Shown here piece after piece: positions 1 to 12,339 of a DNA stretch of 64,000 nucleotides. The notes beneath the pieces are model-generated. The model saw only the letters and a program-made list of their open reading frames with translations. It did no database searches and was not told the origin of the DNA. The stretch comes from Anthoceros angustus (Eukaryota; Streptophyta; Anthocerotopsida; Anthocerotales; Anthocerotaceae): contig MU008182.1 of NCBI GenBank assembly GCA_010909165.1, positions 806,001 through 870,000 of the forward strand. The letters are read 5' to 3'. Both the position numbers and the translations under genes were made by a program. The stretch's first letter is position 1, and the number at the start of each line of letters is the position of its first letter.

Positions 1-835
1 GTGTACAACCATGTGTCAAAACGAAATCATTTGGGAAACAATGCTATTGTGGCAGCTACACGTCTGCAAAACAAGCTGCATATGCATCGGATAAGATGAA
101 AATTAAGATGTATCTATGTGGAGTACGAGTTAATGATGGGCGTAGATCACGTGCCAATGAGCCGTATAAGATCATCTTAAATTTTCCACTAGAACTATAT
201 TTGGATGACATGTGCAACCCAAACGTGCTTGAAATGACTAAAATTGAAGAATATCGTCAATATATATTAGACGAAGCATCTGCACTAAGGGATGCAACAC
301 CACAAAAAATAAATCAATGCAACTGATGATGATAACTTTCCAATGCAGCATAATCAAAACTAAGTGGAATAACTTGATTCATTAAATTCCAAATTTTCCT
401 TGATTAAGTGATAGGTGTCTAGAGTTCGTTTGCTCCTGAGAAACTAGTTGAGAAATTTCTCAATGGGCCTGTGCGATCCTACCTAGCTTGCCCTGAAGTT
501 GTTGGACGTCTCACACTTAAATTTGCGGCTTTGTTTCTTTTGAGTTCGATAACTCAAAAGAGGGAGATCCCTCTTTTTTACGTTTGCTGTTGAAGGCTAG
601 TTGTTGAGCTCTGTCTGGTCTTGTGTGATTTGCATCATAAAGCTTAACCTATTGCTAGGAAAAATCATTTCGATCAAAGTATATAGGATTCTTTAATTGT
701 ACTCGTGTGTACAACCATGAGGATGGAAATATGTGAAAAGTTGTGTTATTATGTGCCCGGTGATCATAATTATAAATCGTACCCTTGTGCTCAAATACAA
801 TATAAGGTAGTCTAGGTCTCACTTTCATGTCTTTT
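1..835. other. Left edge, no recognised gene
   Basis: I find no gene I can name here. A plus-strand open frame of 76 codons starts at an ATG at 96 and resembles no family I know. The sequence GTGTACAACCATG occurs both at position 1 and near 706, so part of this stretch may be a repeat. The similarity to the copper-ATPase pseudogene begins only at about 836. Confidence 0.4.
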
Positions 836-3608
836 TCATAGCAGCTTGATGTAGCCAAACCCAAGGCACACAACACGCAATGACTAATACCGAGATTCCG
901 TGAAGTACCACCTCAAACTCATACATAGGCGATGGGATCCAAGACTTGGTTAGAGCCACCTTCCACTACATACCAGCCCGCCACGTAAAGAATGCAGCCA
1001 CTACTACCTTCACCACAAGAATGGCTTCATTAGTTCCTGTTTTATCAACTCCAAAAAACACAACGATGCCCTTTCTGCCATAGAGACTTGGATAGATCAC
1101 GTCGGCCATTCTTGCAGAAACATGAAATGAAAAAAATTTTAGCAAATCATGCTTACCAGAGGTACAAAATACTTCGAGATCCGATCCGCAAGCTTGTGTA
1201 CTCGATGCCTTTGCCATCTGTGTTGTCTCCACCAGCCTCACTATTTGTGATAAGGCTGTCTCTGAACCAACATGGGTGGCCCTTAAAAGTAGCACCCCAT
1301 TCTCGTTCAGGGTACCACCCATAACCTTGTCACCAACCACCTTTTGCACTGGCCTTGGTTCTCCGTGAGCATACTCTTCTAAGGTTTTCCCCTTGGCAAG
1401 AATCTCCTAGTACTTCACGGAGTATGAAGGAGATAAGCATGGCATTAGTGTCAAAAAAATCTTCCGCAAAGTTTGAGAGGTTTTGACTTAAGAACAACAT
1501 AAATGGAATTAAAGTAAGCAACACTTATACCAAGAGCATTAGCACATCATGTTTGCATATCCATGACCAAGTGATTTGTAAGCTCCCACATAGAATCGTA
1601 AAACTGAACGAAGGGTAGACAAAACCACCTTTAATCTCTCAATGTTTAACATGTTGACCACCTTCTTATCCAGGCCATGCCCAAGTACAGGAATATATTT
1701 AAACACCATAGAGAGGAGAAAGAGAGGAACTATGAAGACACAGCTCCAAAGGAAATTCGTCAAGTAATGCCCTATTTCCTTTCTCTGATCAGGGCCCACA
1801 TGTCCTAGATTCGTAAACAAGCTGGCCTTGTACATGGCAAGCATGGTACATATTTGTGCTATGATTTCGATGAAGTACCTAGGCCTAGTTTTGTTTGGAT
1901 CATACTAGATCAACACGTTTTCCCCATTCTCAATTATCTCGACTGACTTCAGACCCTGCAGACGTTGCAGTGATACCTTAAGGTCCTTATTCGCAGCTTG
2001 AGAATGAACACCCTCCAGTTCAGCTGAATCTGATTCCTTTCCTCCCCAACATGAATAAGCGCAGCCTCGAATCCAACATCATCAATCACGTTAATTAGGT
2101 TTCACGTCAGTGAGCCTTGAGTCATAATGAATTTCACTGCTCCAAAGGTAAGGCCAACTTTTTAACTCGAGGTGCCTTTCGAGCGTTTGAGTAGGAGGTA
2201 CATGTCATTCCTTTAATTCGAAGACGGCAAACCATAACTCCCATTGAGCTAGGACATTCTTATGATTTGGAACATCCTCAATAAGAATTGCCCCAAAGCC
2301 AAAGATCTGTTTGTATTATTCTTGCGATGCGAAAATGCAAAAGTACTTAGAAATGACATCTAAGCCATTACTACAATGCACGTGGACCTCCTCAAGCCAC
2401 ACCAATGGCCAAAACACGTATGTCCTACTAGGAGCTTTTGTTAAAGCTCACCTATAAATCATCTTGCCGCTCAACTGCAGAGCGGCGGGTGGTAGATGAC
2501 TTGAGCTTTGTCTTGAACCATCGCGACTGCCGCATCCTCGATTCCTCGAATCCAACATCATCAATCATGTTAATTAGGTTTCACGTCGGTGAGCCTTGAG
2601 TCATAATGAATTTCCGCTTTGTTCGATTCCAAGGCCAACCGTACCTTTTTAACTCGAGGTGCCTTTCTCAGAGCGTTTGAGTAGGAGGTACATGTCATTC
2701 CTTTAATTAAGACGGCAAACAATAACTCCCATTACAAATTGCCCCAAAGCGACATCTTGAGGTTGTTTGTATTATTCTTGCGATGCGAAAATGCAAAAGT
2801 ACTTAGAAATGACATGACTCCATTACTACAATGCACGTGGACCTCCTCAAGCCACACCAATGGCCAAAACACGAATGTCCTACTAGGAGCTTTTGTTAAA
2901 GCTCACCTATAAATCATCTTGCCGCTCAACTGCAGAGCGGCGGGTGGTAGATGACTTGAGCTTTGTCTTGAACCATCGCGACTGCCGCATCCTCGATTCC
3001 TCGAATCCAACATCATCAATCACGTTAATTAGGTTTCACGTGAGCCTTGAGTCATAATGAATTTCCACTGCTCCAGGTAAGGCCAACCGCATTTTTAACT
3101 CGAGGTGCCTTATTTGAGTAGGAGGTACATGTCATTCCTTTAATTCGAGGCAACATAACTCCCATTGAGCTAGGACATTCTTATGATTTGGAACATCCTC
3201 AATAAGAATTGCCCCAAAGCGATCTTGGTTGTTTGTATTATTCTTGCGATGCGAAAATGCAAAAGTACTTAGAAATGACATCTAAGCCATTACTACAATG
3301 CACGTGGACCTCCTCAAGCCACACCAATGGCCAAAACACGTAGTGTCCGTTACTAGGAGCTTTTTAAAGCTCACCTATAAATCATCTTCTTTGCTCCAAG
3401 TGAGGCGGGTGGTAGATGACTTGAGCTTTGTCTTGAACCACTGCGACCGTCGCATCCTCGATTCCTGGAATCCGCTTTACCACTTTCTCCATGCAACCAG
3501 CACAAGTAGCATATTCCATTCCCGTGACCTTGAAAGTCATTAGATATGCACTGTTCGGAGGCATCAATGTCAACATGCGGAGGTGCCCCCGGAAACCGAG
3601 GCATGGAC
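836..3608 (-). pseudogene. Copper-ATPase (HMA5-type) pseudogene, main fragment
   Basis: This is a decayed genomic copy of the intact copper-transporting P-type ATPase gene at 27926-31661. Reading on the minus strand, it retains recognisable pieces of the first metal-binding domain (near 3382-3576), the membrane region around the third domain (1539-1844) and the actuator/phosphorylation-linked region (966-1349). It keeps intron sequence as well, for example the GT donor context at about 1150, so it is a DNA-level duplicate and not a retrocopy. Reading frames are broken by many indels and stops. The metal-binding motif that is MEC-AAC in the intact gene reads MEYATCAGC here. The middle is expanded by a tandem triplication (2071-3466, listed separately). 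The catalytic DKTGT and GDGIND regions are not present; similarity stops at about 836, near the CPC membrane region. The copy cannot encode a working pump. Confidence 0.9.
2071..3466. repeat. Three tandem copies of ATPase exon1-intron1-exon2 segment
   Basis: Three tandem units of about 479, 455 and 462 bp begin at 2071, 2550 and 3005. Each contains the start of exon 2 (ATCCAACATCATCAATCA), the intron-1 equivalent and the end of exon 1 (GGTGGTAGATGACTTGAGC at about 2488, 2943 and 3409). The junctions fuse exon-1 sequence CCTCGATTCCT to exon-2 sequence CCTCGAATCC, so they share the six bases CCTCGA. In the intact gene the corresponding sites lie about 530 bp apart (near 30845 and 31373). Confidence 0.88.
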
Positions 3609-3896
3609 CTGCTTGGTAGTTGTCGGGACCTGCTTGGTAGGCAAGTTCATGGATAAAATTGGCATGTGAAGTTTTAGGGGTTGCTAAGTACAGAGTGGTA
3701 TCCAGATGCTCAATTCACAATGAATTTATCAGGTATCTCTCCTTCGTTGTGGGACGAGATAGCGAGATTGTGCAGACGCCGTCAAGATCGACCGACTGGG
3801 ACTCCCATCTCCGTATGCCGAGAAGTTCACCAAGATTCTACTCCCATTGCGCCCAAGGTGCCCACCGTACCTCCATACCGCTTTCCTTTGGCTCTA

Positions 3897-4020
3897 CCGC
3901 AATTTATGGTGCCGATGCTCTGCAATTCTATGGTGCTGATGCTCTGCAATTCTATGGTGCTGATGCTATGCAATTCTATGGTGCCGATGCTGCAATGGTG
4001 CCGATGCTCTGGTGCCGATG
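3897..4020. repeat. 24-bp minisatellite
   Basis: About four to five copies of a 24-bp unit (TGCTGATGCTCTGCAATTCT plus ATGG) with small changes and a shortened 3' end. Because the unit is a multiple of three, one frame reads as an ADALQFYG octapeptide repeat, but no gene context supports translation. Confidence 0.8.
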
Positions 4021-5149
4021 CTCGCAATTCTTGTTATGCCCGATGGCAACATAGCGGGTGTAATTCGTTCGCATACGCCGGTAGGGCGTGAAGAGATAGA
4101 AGCGCAAGGCACTTAGGCTATTGTTGAGAGGGCCTCGGCTTGTCCCGCCTTGTTGCCAATTTAGAAGCGATGAGTACTGTGTGTGAGCATTGGTGTAGGG
4201 ATGGGCTGGATGATGCCTGCGATGGAGACTTTGCTTTTGCAACTGGATGCACTCAATGATTGTTGAAAGAAGACTGCTGGACTGTGAAATGTTTGTCCCA
4301 GAGTGATTGTGATGCTATCGAAGTATCTGTATATGCCTCCTTCTAAGGCTGTGTGCTCGTTTTGGCTTGAAATTTTGCAACTTTGTAATGATGGATCAAG
4401 GATTTTGCTCTTGGAGAAGGTTGAGGAATCTAGCTAAGGCTTTGGGGCAAACATTTTGGTGGAAGGTGGGCTCTAGACCCGACTTTTCTTTACCATTTTG
4501 GTGGTGTGTCAAGTTCTTTTTACCATTTTGGGGCCGCTGTGTGTCAAGTCCGTGTCATGTAAGCTAATCTCGCTTTGGCTCTATTGGATTTTTGACTTGC
4601 ATCTTATATTCCTCTTCACATGCATGTTGTCTGACCGCATATGATGGCCTTCAAATCCGGAGAATATCTAGTAGGAGGATCATCACAACCTTCAAGTGCA
4701 AGCGCATTCTATGCACACCTTGTAAAGATCGCGAACTTACAAGGCGTCACGGATTATGTTACAATATATATTGCCTTCATTTATCCTAATTTTAAGATAT
4801 TATGTATGCATTATTTTATGTAAATCTGGTCCCTAATTAGGGCCAAATTTAGTTAAAATAATATGTATATATACTGCCCAAAAATTAGGATTTAAATGGA
4901 ATGGATATAATGTAATTACATTATTAAATTCATAGATTTATAATCTTAATTAGATACCTATTTATTTAATTCAATAATTATTTTGTCAATATTATCATAT
5001 ATTGTATAAAGAGTCGTATTGTATGATATACATGTATAATTTGATCTTCGATATGATACCATATAGTATACCTTATGTCCATACGTATGTATGAAAAAGA
5101 GATGTATACTATTTTGTAGAATATATATATATTTTAATGTATAAACAAC

Positions 5150-5870
5150 GTTGTAAATCATTGAGACGTGAATTTTTCAAGTTGTAATCTACCTTGTAGA
5201 TTTTGTTGTAAAACTAGCGATTCGTGAATTTTGAGGTTGTAAATGAGGTTGTAAATGAGGTTGTAAATGAGGTTGTAAATGATAAATGAGGTTGTAAATG
5301 AGGTTGTAAATGACGTTGTAAATGAGGTTGTAAATGAGGTTGTAAATGAGGTTGCAAATGAGTTGTAAACGATTGTAAACCACGTTGTAAACGAGGTTGC
5401 AAACGTTGTAAAACGTTGTAAACGACGTTGTAAACGACGCTGTAAATGACGCTGTAAATGACGCTGTAAAGTGTTGTAAAGTAAGGGTGTTTGAAGGTTG
5501 TAAATGAGGTTGTAACGTATATTGTAAAATACGTTGTAAATAGACCCACTTTACAACCTAGTTAAGCTGTCAGACTACAACCTCCTAATAACAACCTATT
5601 TTACAACCTAGATTACAAGGCAACCACGTTGTAAATGGCGTTGTCATTTAGGTTGTAAACGAGCCGAACGTTGTAAATGACGTTGTAAAACGGCTACCCG
5701 GACACCTTACCCGTCCGGTTAGGTGACGTGGCGGCCACGTCAGCAACTTGATGACGTGGCAATCTTGCCTGCCACGTCAGCATTTTTACAACCTAGTTGC
5801 CGCCACAAACGTAATGCCTGCTTACAACGGTTGTAAATTACGTTGTAAAATGCGTTGTAAAACACCTGCG
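5150..5870. repeat. GTTGTAAA subterminal array of CACTA-like element
   Basis: Dozens of copies of GTTGTAAA (mostly as GAGGTTGTAAAT or CGTTGTAAA at 10-12-bp spacing) fill this stretch. Between about 5555 and 5620, and again near 5790, the complementary TTTACAAC orientation appears. Dense short motifs in direct and inverted orientation just inside a CACTA terminus are typical transposase-binding subterminal repeats; that function is inferred. Confidence 0.8.
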
Positions 5871-5882
5871 ATTCTTGTAGTG

Positions 5883-6100
5883 AGGGGATTCGCGGAGTAG
5901 CGAAGAGACGCACAGTCTTCGCGCCATCCGCACGAATTTGTCCAAGGCGATCTTCCAGACCTGTCTTGCTGAAGAGATTTGTCCCGTCCTATTGCAGACT
6001 CAATAAAATGAATCGCATGATAGCACTCCCTCATGCTATTCTTGGATTTTCTTGCACCAGACAAGAATCTCAAAACCAGCTCTTCCCGGCAAACTTCATG
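5883..6100 (-). pseudogene. Copper-ATPase pseudogene, 5' exon fragment
   Basis: This piece matches the 5' part of exon 1 and the start-codon region of the intact ATPase (about 31518-31735): compare GCACGAATTTGTCCAAGGCGA here with GCACGAATCTGTCCGAGTGA there, and TCTTCCAGACCTGTCT, present in both. It continues the pseudogene that was cut by the insertion ending at 5882, and it is cut in turn by the CACTA-like element starting at 6101. Frameshifts are present, including an insertion near the former start codon. Confidence 0.85.
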
Positions 6101-6112
6101 CACTACAACAAT
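6101..6112 (+). repeat. Left terminal inverted repeat of CACTA-like element
   Basis: CACTACAACAAT, preceded by the target duplication ATG. It is the exact reverse complement of the right end at 15515-15526. Confidence 0.9.
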
Positions 6113-6878
6113 GCAGCTGGCAATAAGACGCAATGTCATTGACGTCCCGGACCACGTCTTTCCCGTATAATTTCAGTTGACATCCAGACCAAGAATGACG
6201 TGCCCACCACATATCGCAAATGCAGGGCACCTTCACCGTGGACCTAGAAAACACGCAGCCATCAAGGCCATATCCATGCCAAAATACTTCCGGACCCGGC
6301 CAAGACGCTTATCTGTATTTCAGCAGTGCAACCATAAATTGGAACAAGCCGGAGCCCAAATCAAGGCGTCCGGATGTCCATCCGGACGATGGTGAGCATC
6401 CCGCCCTTACCAACCGGTTGCCCGGCCCTTACTGCATTTGTGGGGGCCGCAGACCATTTAAGCTCGGCCGCCAGAGATCAGGTGGCCCGACCGGGCCGCA
6501 TGGCTGGCCTTGCGTAAGGCGCACTGCTGAGCCGAGGCCTATCCGGACGGTCATGCCCGGCATGCCCGGCATGCCTTTGGCATAAGCCCAACCGCTCCTC
6601 GTCTTTAGGGAGGTTCCACAGAATCCCCTCCCTTCGCCTCCCCGCTCCATTCCAGAACATTGCAGCCCGCCCCCAACGTGAGAATTGTAGCCCGGCGATG
6701 GCAGCCTATGTCCGCAATAGGTAGATTCCATCGATTTACTATCCCTACCCGGAGTGTGCTCCCTTCCGCACCCGTGTCAGAGGAGATATTTCACTGCGCC
6801 ACGTCCAGGAGTGGGATGCATTGCTCCATGCGCGGGTCTGGCTGTGATTGCAACACCCACCCTTCACAATGCGCATCT

Positions 6879-7770
6879 CTAGCAATTCTTCGTTTCCCCA
6901 ATAAATGGTGCAACACAGAAATTGACCAAGTTCCATCTATTCATGTGCAGGGGCTCACCCGCCAGGAGGTCCTCATCCGAGCGCGTACTCCACACGAAGT
7001 AATGCCGGTCTCGCTTCCACCCCCCCCTCGCCTTGAGGGCCGCCATATCTTGTTCTATGCAACCTGACAATTCCACTGGGCGCCTAGTGTCCTCCAGCTC
7101 CCTTTCTAGTTCGGTGACGTCTTGCTCCTTGCTGCGCCAACGACTCTCCTCCGCCCTCCAGCAGGGCTGGAGTCGATCTATTTCTCGCTCGTGGTCCTCG
7201 ATTCGCCCCTGGAGATGTCCGTTCCTCTCTTCCACTACTCGGAGTTGCAGTTCCAGAGTCTCCTTCTGGCCCTCCAACTCCTGGCGCCGTTCTTCCACGT
7301 CCCTGCACACCCGAGTCCCCGCCTCCCTCAGACAGCCTCCATCTCCTCCTCACGGATCACCGTGCTTGCTCATGGCCGCTCCGCCTTGCCTGTGGCCCTG
7401 TCACTTCCCTCCACCGATTCCTATCCTGACGGTAGTGGTCTCTATCCGTCTTGGCAGAGGCCTCCGCCTCTCGAGCGCCTCACCGAGCCTTCCATGCCCC
7501 TGCCGCTTGTGGCAGCCACCCGCCTTGCCTGGCGGCTTCCTCCGCCGCCTGCCACTTCTCTCCTTGACAGGACTTCCGCCCTCGGCTGCGCCTCACAGGC
7601 GTGCTTATGTCACTGTTGGAGCACCACTGCCTTGTCTTGTTGGGCGGGCCTTGCCTCCGACTCGGCCGTTCGGCGCTTCTCCTCCTCGACCCTAGCGAGG
7701 GACTGCTTCCTCTTGGCGGCCTCCCTCGCCTTGAGGACGAATATACCCTATTGAGGGCACTCTTCACTAG
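6879..7770 (-). pseudogene. Degenerate coiled-coil coding region in CACTA-like element
   Basis: On the minus strand overlapping frames read as charged coiled-coil protein, rich in Glu, Arg, Gln and Lys. An example is the stretch around 7084-7310 with heptad-like ERxxELEGQKETLELQL. The frame changes at least twice between 7770 and 6880, so the product is broken. I do not recognise the family; candidates are a transposon-encoded DNA-binding accessory protein or a captured host exon. GC content is clearly higher than in neighbouring AT-rich DNA. Confidence 0.35.
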
Positions 7771-7833
7771 GGCACCTAAGACTATTAATTAATTTAGTTC
7801 TTAGGGCTTTAGGTAGTTTATTAAGTAGTTAGT

Positions 7834-7975
7834 TGTTACAACCACCTAGAGGTTAGAACTACTTATGGTTATAACCACCTTATGGTTGTAACCACCCAGC
7901 CTATATAAAGGCTTTGTACTTTCAATTTCATAAGCAATGAAAACATCTTTTGCTGAGAGCAAGGCGTGATTTTCA
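7834..7975 (+). repeat. Putative 5' LTR of copia element
   Basis: A short region beginning TGTTACAACCACC and ending TTTTCA, with a TATA-like CTATATAAAGG near 7910. It lies directly before a primer-binding site. The boundaries come from the TG...CA rule and the primer site only, because no matching 3' LTR is seen. Confidence 0.5.
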
Positions 7976-7978
7976 TTA

Positions 7979-7990
7979 TGGTATCATAGC
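7979..7990 (+). promoter_or_regulatory. Copia primer-binding site (initiator Met tRNA type)
   Basis: TGGTATCATAGC resembles the common plant copia site TGGTATCAGAGC, complementary to initiator methionine tRNA, with one mismatch. It lies three bases after the putative LTR end. Confidence 0.7.
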
Positions 7991-8762
7991 ACCTTGCTCT
8001 CCATTTTGTGTGTGCGCAGCTTCAAGCATCTAAGGAGCTTATCTAGGAGAAACTTTTCAATCTAGCACCTAGCTAGATGGATTATGTGCATCTTAGAATT
8101 ACTGCTCTTTTATGTTTTCTTCTCATGCTAACATTTCTTTTCTAACAATGCTTTTATGCACTAATTCCTTGTCCTCCCTCCATGGAAGTGTTTTCCCTTA
8201 GAGGGAGGTGGCCTAGAATTAGGAAAAGAGATTTCCCTGCAAGACAACAAGAACAAGTTAGGAGCAAGAACATTAGAAGCAATAGAAGTCCACACATCAT
8301 TGCAGGAGAAATAGAAGAAACCTCTTCATGCATAGCTAATTTCATTGCTAGACGTGATTAATCATTTCATTATTAATCTAGCTAGACGTGATTTGCTAGA
8401 AGTTCTTAGCCCAATCCACGTCAAAGCGTTAGAGCTAGCACTCCAACACATCCCGAATTTGACAGCTGGTACTAACACTCCTAAATCTTCTAGTCTGCAA
8501 GGCCAAGACATAGAAACTCATAAAATTGACAACCTAGATAGACAACTATCATCTCTTAGAATCCAACATCTTGATCTCAAGGGAGAGCTAGCTGAACTAA
8601 GGACAAAGGTGTCCATCCTCTCTAAGTTCCAAGCTGTGCAGGAATTCAAGAGCAGGTTGTCATCTCCTGATGCAAGTTATTACGCAAGGGAGGAGTTTCG
8701 AGCATGCAATAGAGAAGAAGAAAAGCTGTATCGTCGAGGCTTAGTCCTCTAGATCGCCTGCT

Positions 8763-11700
8763 ATGGCTGGAGTAGTTAACAACAAAGAAGAAGTACCAGT
8801 GTCACCAAACACACCCAGAATGGGTCCTTGTGGAAATACAAATCATACTTTGATTAATCATTATGGTGACAGCTTTAAAGAGAAGGACAGGTTCAATGGA
8901 AAGAATTATTATGTTTGGGCTATACGGATGAAAGGAGCCTTACGACAACGAGATCTCTGGGACATAGTCGAAGGAAGACTTCCCAGACCCACTGAAAGAT
9001 TTGAAGCACACCTTCCAACCTCCTGGGACGCCGGGGACAAGAAGGCGCAAGATCTTATCATCAGTGGACTTTCGGAGCAGATGGTGATACAAGTAGATCA
9101 TGCAAAGACCTCCCACGACATGTGGACTCACCTTGCTCAACTCTACTCCTCAATGGATGTTATGAGTATCGTTGCCACCTCCCGTAATTTCCGCAACCTT
9201 CAAATGAAGGAGTCTGATTCCATTGAACATCATATAAGTGCTTTTCGACTGGCGAGATCTCAACTTGAAGCTGCAAGTGGCATCCTTGTCCATGAGTTGG
9301 AAGCATATGTTATCCTTCTATCTTCTTTGCCGCCATGAGACCTGTGCTCTTGCTAAGCAGAAGGAACTTCCGTTTCCTTCTGCTCTAGACTTGGTCATGG
9401 CCACCATAGAGGTCCTTTTCACATGTCCGAGACGAGCATGCCACAAAACAGATTGTTGCACTGCTCACAGAACAACCCAAGTGTTGGACCTTGTTCACTC
9501 TGACATTTCTGGCCGCCTTCAGGTTCCGTCACTTGGAGGGGCAGAATACTACTTCACGATCACTGACGATTACAGCATGTATACATGGACTTTTCCCATG
9601 AAACGCAAGAATGAAACTTTCGCCTTGTTCTAGGATTGGTTTCTTTTAGCGCAAGGACAGACTGGCTGTCTCCTCAAAGTCTTCAGATCGGATAATGGGA
9701 CAGAGTTTGTCAACCATTCTTTTACTAGTTTCCTGGCAGAACAAGGAATCATCCATGAGTTAATCGTTCCTTACACTTAGCAACAGAATGGCGTAGCCGA
9801 ATGTAAAAACCAGACCTTAATGGGGATGATACGAGCTATGTTATTGTGGTCAGGCTTACCATCCCCCTATAGGGCAGAAGCAGTAGTAACTTCCACATAC
9901 ATACTGAATAGATTACCTACCAATTCTCTTGCTGCTAAGACACCTTTTGAGCCTGTCTGGAAACGGAAGCCGAGTCTTCTGCACCTCAGGGTTTTTGGGT
10001 CCAAAGCATATGCTTACATCCCTGCTGAAAAGCGTAGAAAGTTAGACAATCGGTCTCGCTGTCTCACCTTTGTTGGCTATAGTGAAAGCGTGAAAGCATG
10101 CAAACTTATTGACCCAATCTCTTTGCAGCCAGTTCTAACACGTAGTGTTACCTTTCTAGAATCCTTGCAACCTGTTGGCACAAAGGAGATAATAACCCCT
10201 CAAGAGGCAGACAGTATTTCTGATGACTCCACAGGACTTCTCTCATTGTATCCTGAAGATGCTGATGGTTGTCCCCATACGCCTGAGGGCTCAGCTGGCC
10301 AGCATCTACCAGATGATATGGATGCTAATTTTGATGTTCACCTTGAACCACCATCTCTGCCAATTGTTGATGACAATATTACACTTGACACACCACCAGC
10401 ATCTGCAGCAGCTGAATCCACTTTAGACCAAGACCTGAACCAACCGGTACACGATGATGTTGCTGCATTACAAGATGACTTACCTAGACCAGATGGACCA
10501 ATGGAATTTATCCCAACAACACCTATGACTGTAAGTCCTCATGAGGATGATGGCCTTCGAAGGTCATCTCGCCACAGACCTCTACCTTCAGACTGGAAGG
10601 AGCCCCGATACGAGGCAATCAACTTCCGGCATTCTGCAGGAGCTGCTATATCTCCTCCATCAGAGCTCACCGTAACTATCATTAAGGTTTCACCGGTCCA
10701 TAAAGAGAAATGGAAATATGCAGTAGATGATGAATATAACAGCCTTCTCAAGAATGGAACTTGGCGTTTAGTTCCTCGCCTTGCAAATCGGAAGCCGATT
10801 ACGTGCAAGTGGGTATTCAAACACAAACTGAATGCAGAAGGTCAAATTGCAAGATACAAGGCACGACTTTGTGCCCGTGGTTTCACACAAGTTGCTGGAC
10901 TGGACTATAAAGAGACTTTTTCTCCAGTCGTTCGTGCTCAGTCCCTCCACCTTATCTTTGCTCTTGCTGCTGAATATGACTTGGAGTTGCAGCAAATGGA
11001 CATTTGTACAGCCTTCTTACATGGTGTTCTCGAGGAAGAATTGTACATGGAACAGCCTTAAGGCTATGAAGATCCTGCACATCCAGATTATGTATGTCAA
11101 CTTATCAAGTGTTTATATGGTCTGAAGCAAAGTGCACAACGCTGGTATAAAAGATGTGACAAGGCTCTCAAGACCTTAGGCTTTCGCCAATGTCCTGCAG
11201 ACTCTAATGTCTATGTCTTCAAGGACGATTCTGATTACGTAATTCTTGCCCTTTATGTTGACGACGTTATCCTTGCTGCGAATAACACTGCCCTATTATC
11301 ACAAGTCAAGAACATGTTAAAACATACCTTTGAAATGACTGACAGTGGAGATCTTCTATTCTGTCTTGGAATACAAGTGTTGAGGGTTCGTTCCGAGGGC
11401 CTACTCATCATTCACCAACATAAGTATATTGCTGAAATTCTCCACAGGTTCAACATGGGTCAAGCACATCCAGCGACCACTCCAGGTGCTATGGGAATCA
11501 AACTTACCAGATATGAATGTGCCATCACTGATGCCGACAAGCTGGACATGCATGATATCCCCTATCGCCATGCTGTTGGCAATTTGATCTTTGTTAGCAT
11601 GTGGACACGTCCAGATATTTAGCACTCAGTTAGCACAGTCTCCCAATTTCTTGAGCACCCTGGCCGTGTACACTGGACAGCTGTGAAGCATATCTTTTGA

Positions 11701-12255
11701 TACCTAAAAGGCACTCATCATACAGGCTTATGTTATAGGCGCAGTGGTCTAGGACACTTAACTTTGCAAGGATTTGCTTACGCTGACTGGGTTTCGGACA
11801 ATGACTCACGAAAGAGCTTATCGACATATGCTTTTCTCCTTTCTCAAGCAGCAGTGAACTGGAGTTGCAAGAAGCAGACGAGCATTGCCCTGTCAAGCAC
11901 CGAAGCTGAGTATAAGTCTCTCACGGATGCAACCAAAGAGGTAGAATGGGAACGGTCTTTTCTACAGGATATTGGGGAAACACAAACAGGACCCACTCAC
12001 CTTTTCTGTGATAACCAATCTGCCATAGCTCTGGTTGCCAATCCTCGCTTCCATGCTCGTACCAAACACATAGAGATCCATCACCATTACATTAGAGATG
12101 CCACTGAGAGGGGAATCGTTAAAATCCTCTATGTCCCTACAGATGATAACACAGCGGACATCCTAACTAAAGCCTTGCCTAAGGAAAAGCATATCAAACA
12201 TATGAGAGGTCTTGGTCTTATTGACTATCAGGCCTATTTTAAACCTGCGCTATAG
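8763..12255 (+). pseudogene. Ty1/copia gag-pol, internally deleted and decayed
   Basis: The ATG at 8763 opens a 191-codon gag frame (YYVWAIRMKGAL, MWTHLAQLYSS; UBN2-type). After about 9338 the frame changes and the sequence jumps to the integrase core (DLVHSDISG, FRSDNGTEFVN, GVAECKNQTLMGM), so the zinc knuckle, protease and integrase HHCC domain are missing. It continues through the integrase C-terminus, the reverse transcriptase (CKWVFKHKLN, ARLCARGFTQ, and the active site YVDDVIL near 11260) and RNase H (SSTEAEYKSLTDA, DILTKALPKEKH) to the stop at 12253. In-frame stops lie at 9631, 9778, 11059, 11620 and 11698. The gag-integrase-RT-RNase H order identifies Ty1/copia (Pseudoviridae-like plant retrotransposon). 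It cannot mobilise itself. Confidence 0.93.
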
Positions 12256-12339
12256 CTTGCAGGAGTGCTTATGGGTGTGGCCCTATGTCCTCAGTTGTCC
12301 TACAGTATGATGATAGGGAGGGTTAGCACATCTGGTTTT

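Larger units (their letters stand above)
3609..5882. mobile_element. Truncated CACTA-like transposon insertion
   Basis: This 2.3-kb block interrupts the ATPase pseudogene: the left flank stops at GCATGGA (3607) and the right flank resumes at AGGGGATTCGCGG (5883), which are adjacent in the intact gene near 31520. The right end reads TTCTTGTAGTG (5872-5882), whose complement CACTACAAGAA is the classic CACTA-family terminus. The matching left terminus and its target duplication are missing, so the left end is deleted or rearranged. No transposase is visible. The right 0.7 kb consists of the GTTGTAAA array described separately, as expected of CACTA subterminal regions. A 24-bp minisatellite lies at 3897-4020. 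Confidence 0.65.

Noticed and set aside
5214-5549. 111-codon minus-strand ORF rich in Tyr, Asn, Thr and Leu
   Set aside because: It is the translation of the GTTGTAAA array and not a gene.
8345-8752. Separate gene upstream of copia gag
   Set aside because: The frame opens at a TTG; inside it reads as coiled-coil and is probably leader or an extra frame of the same element, with no independent support.
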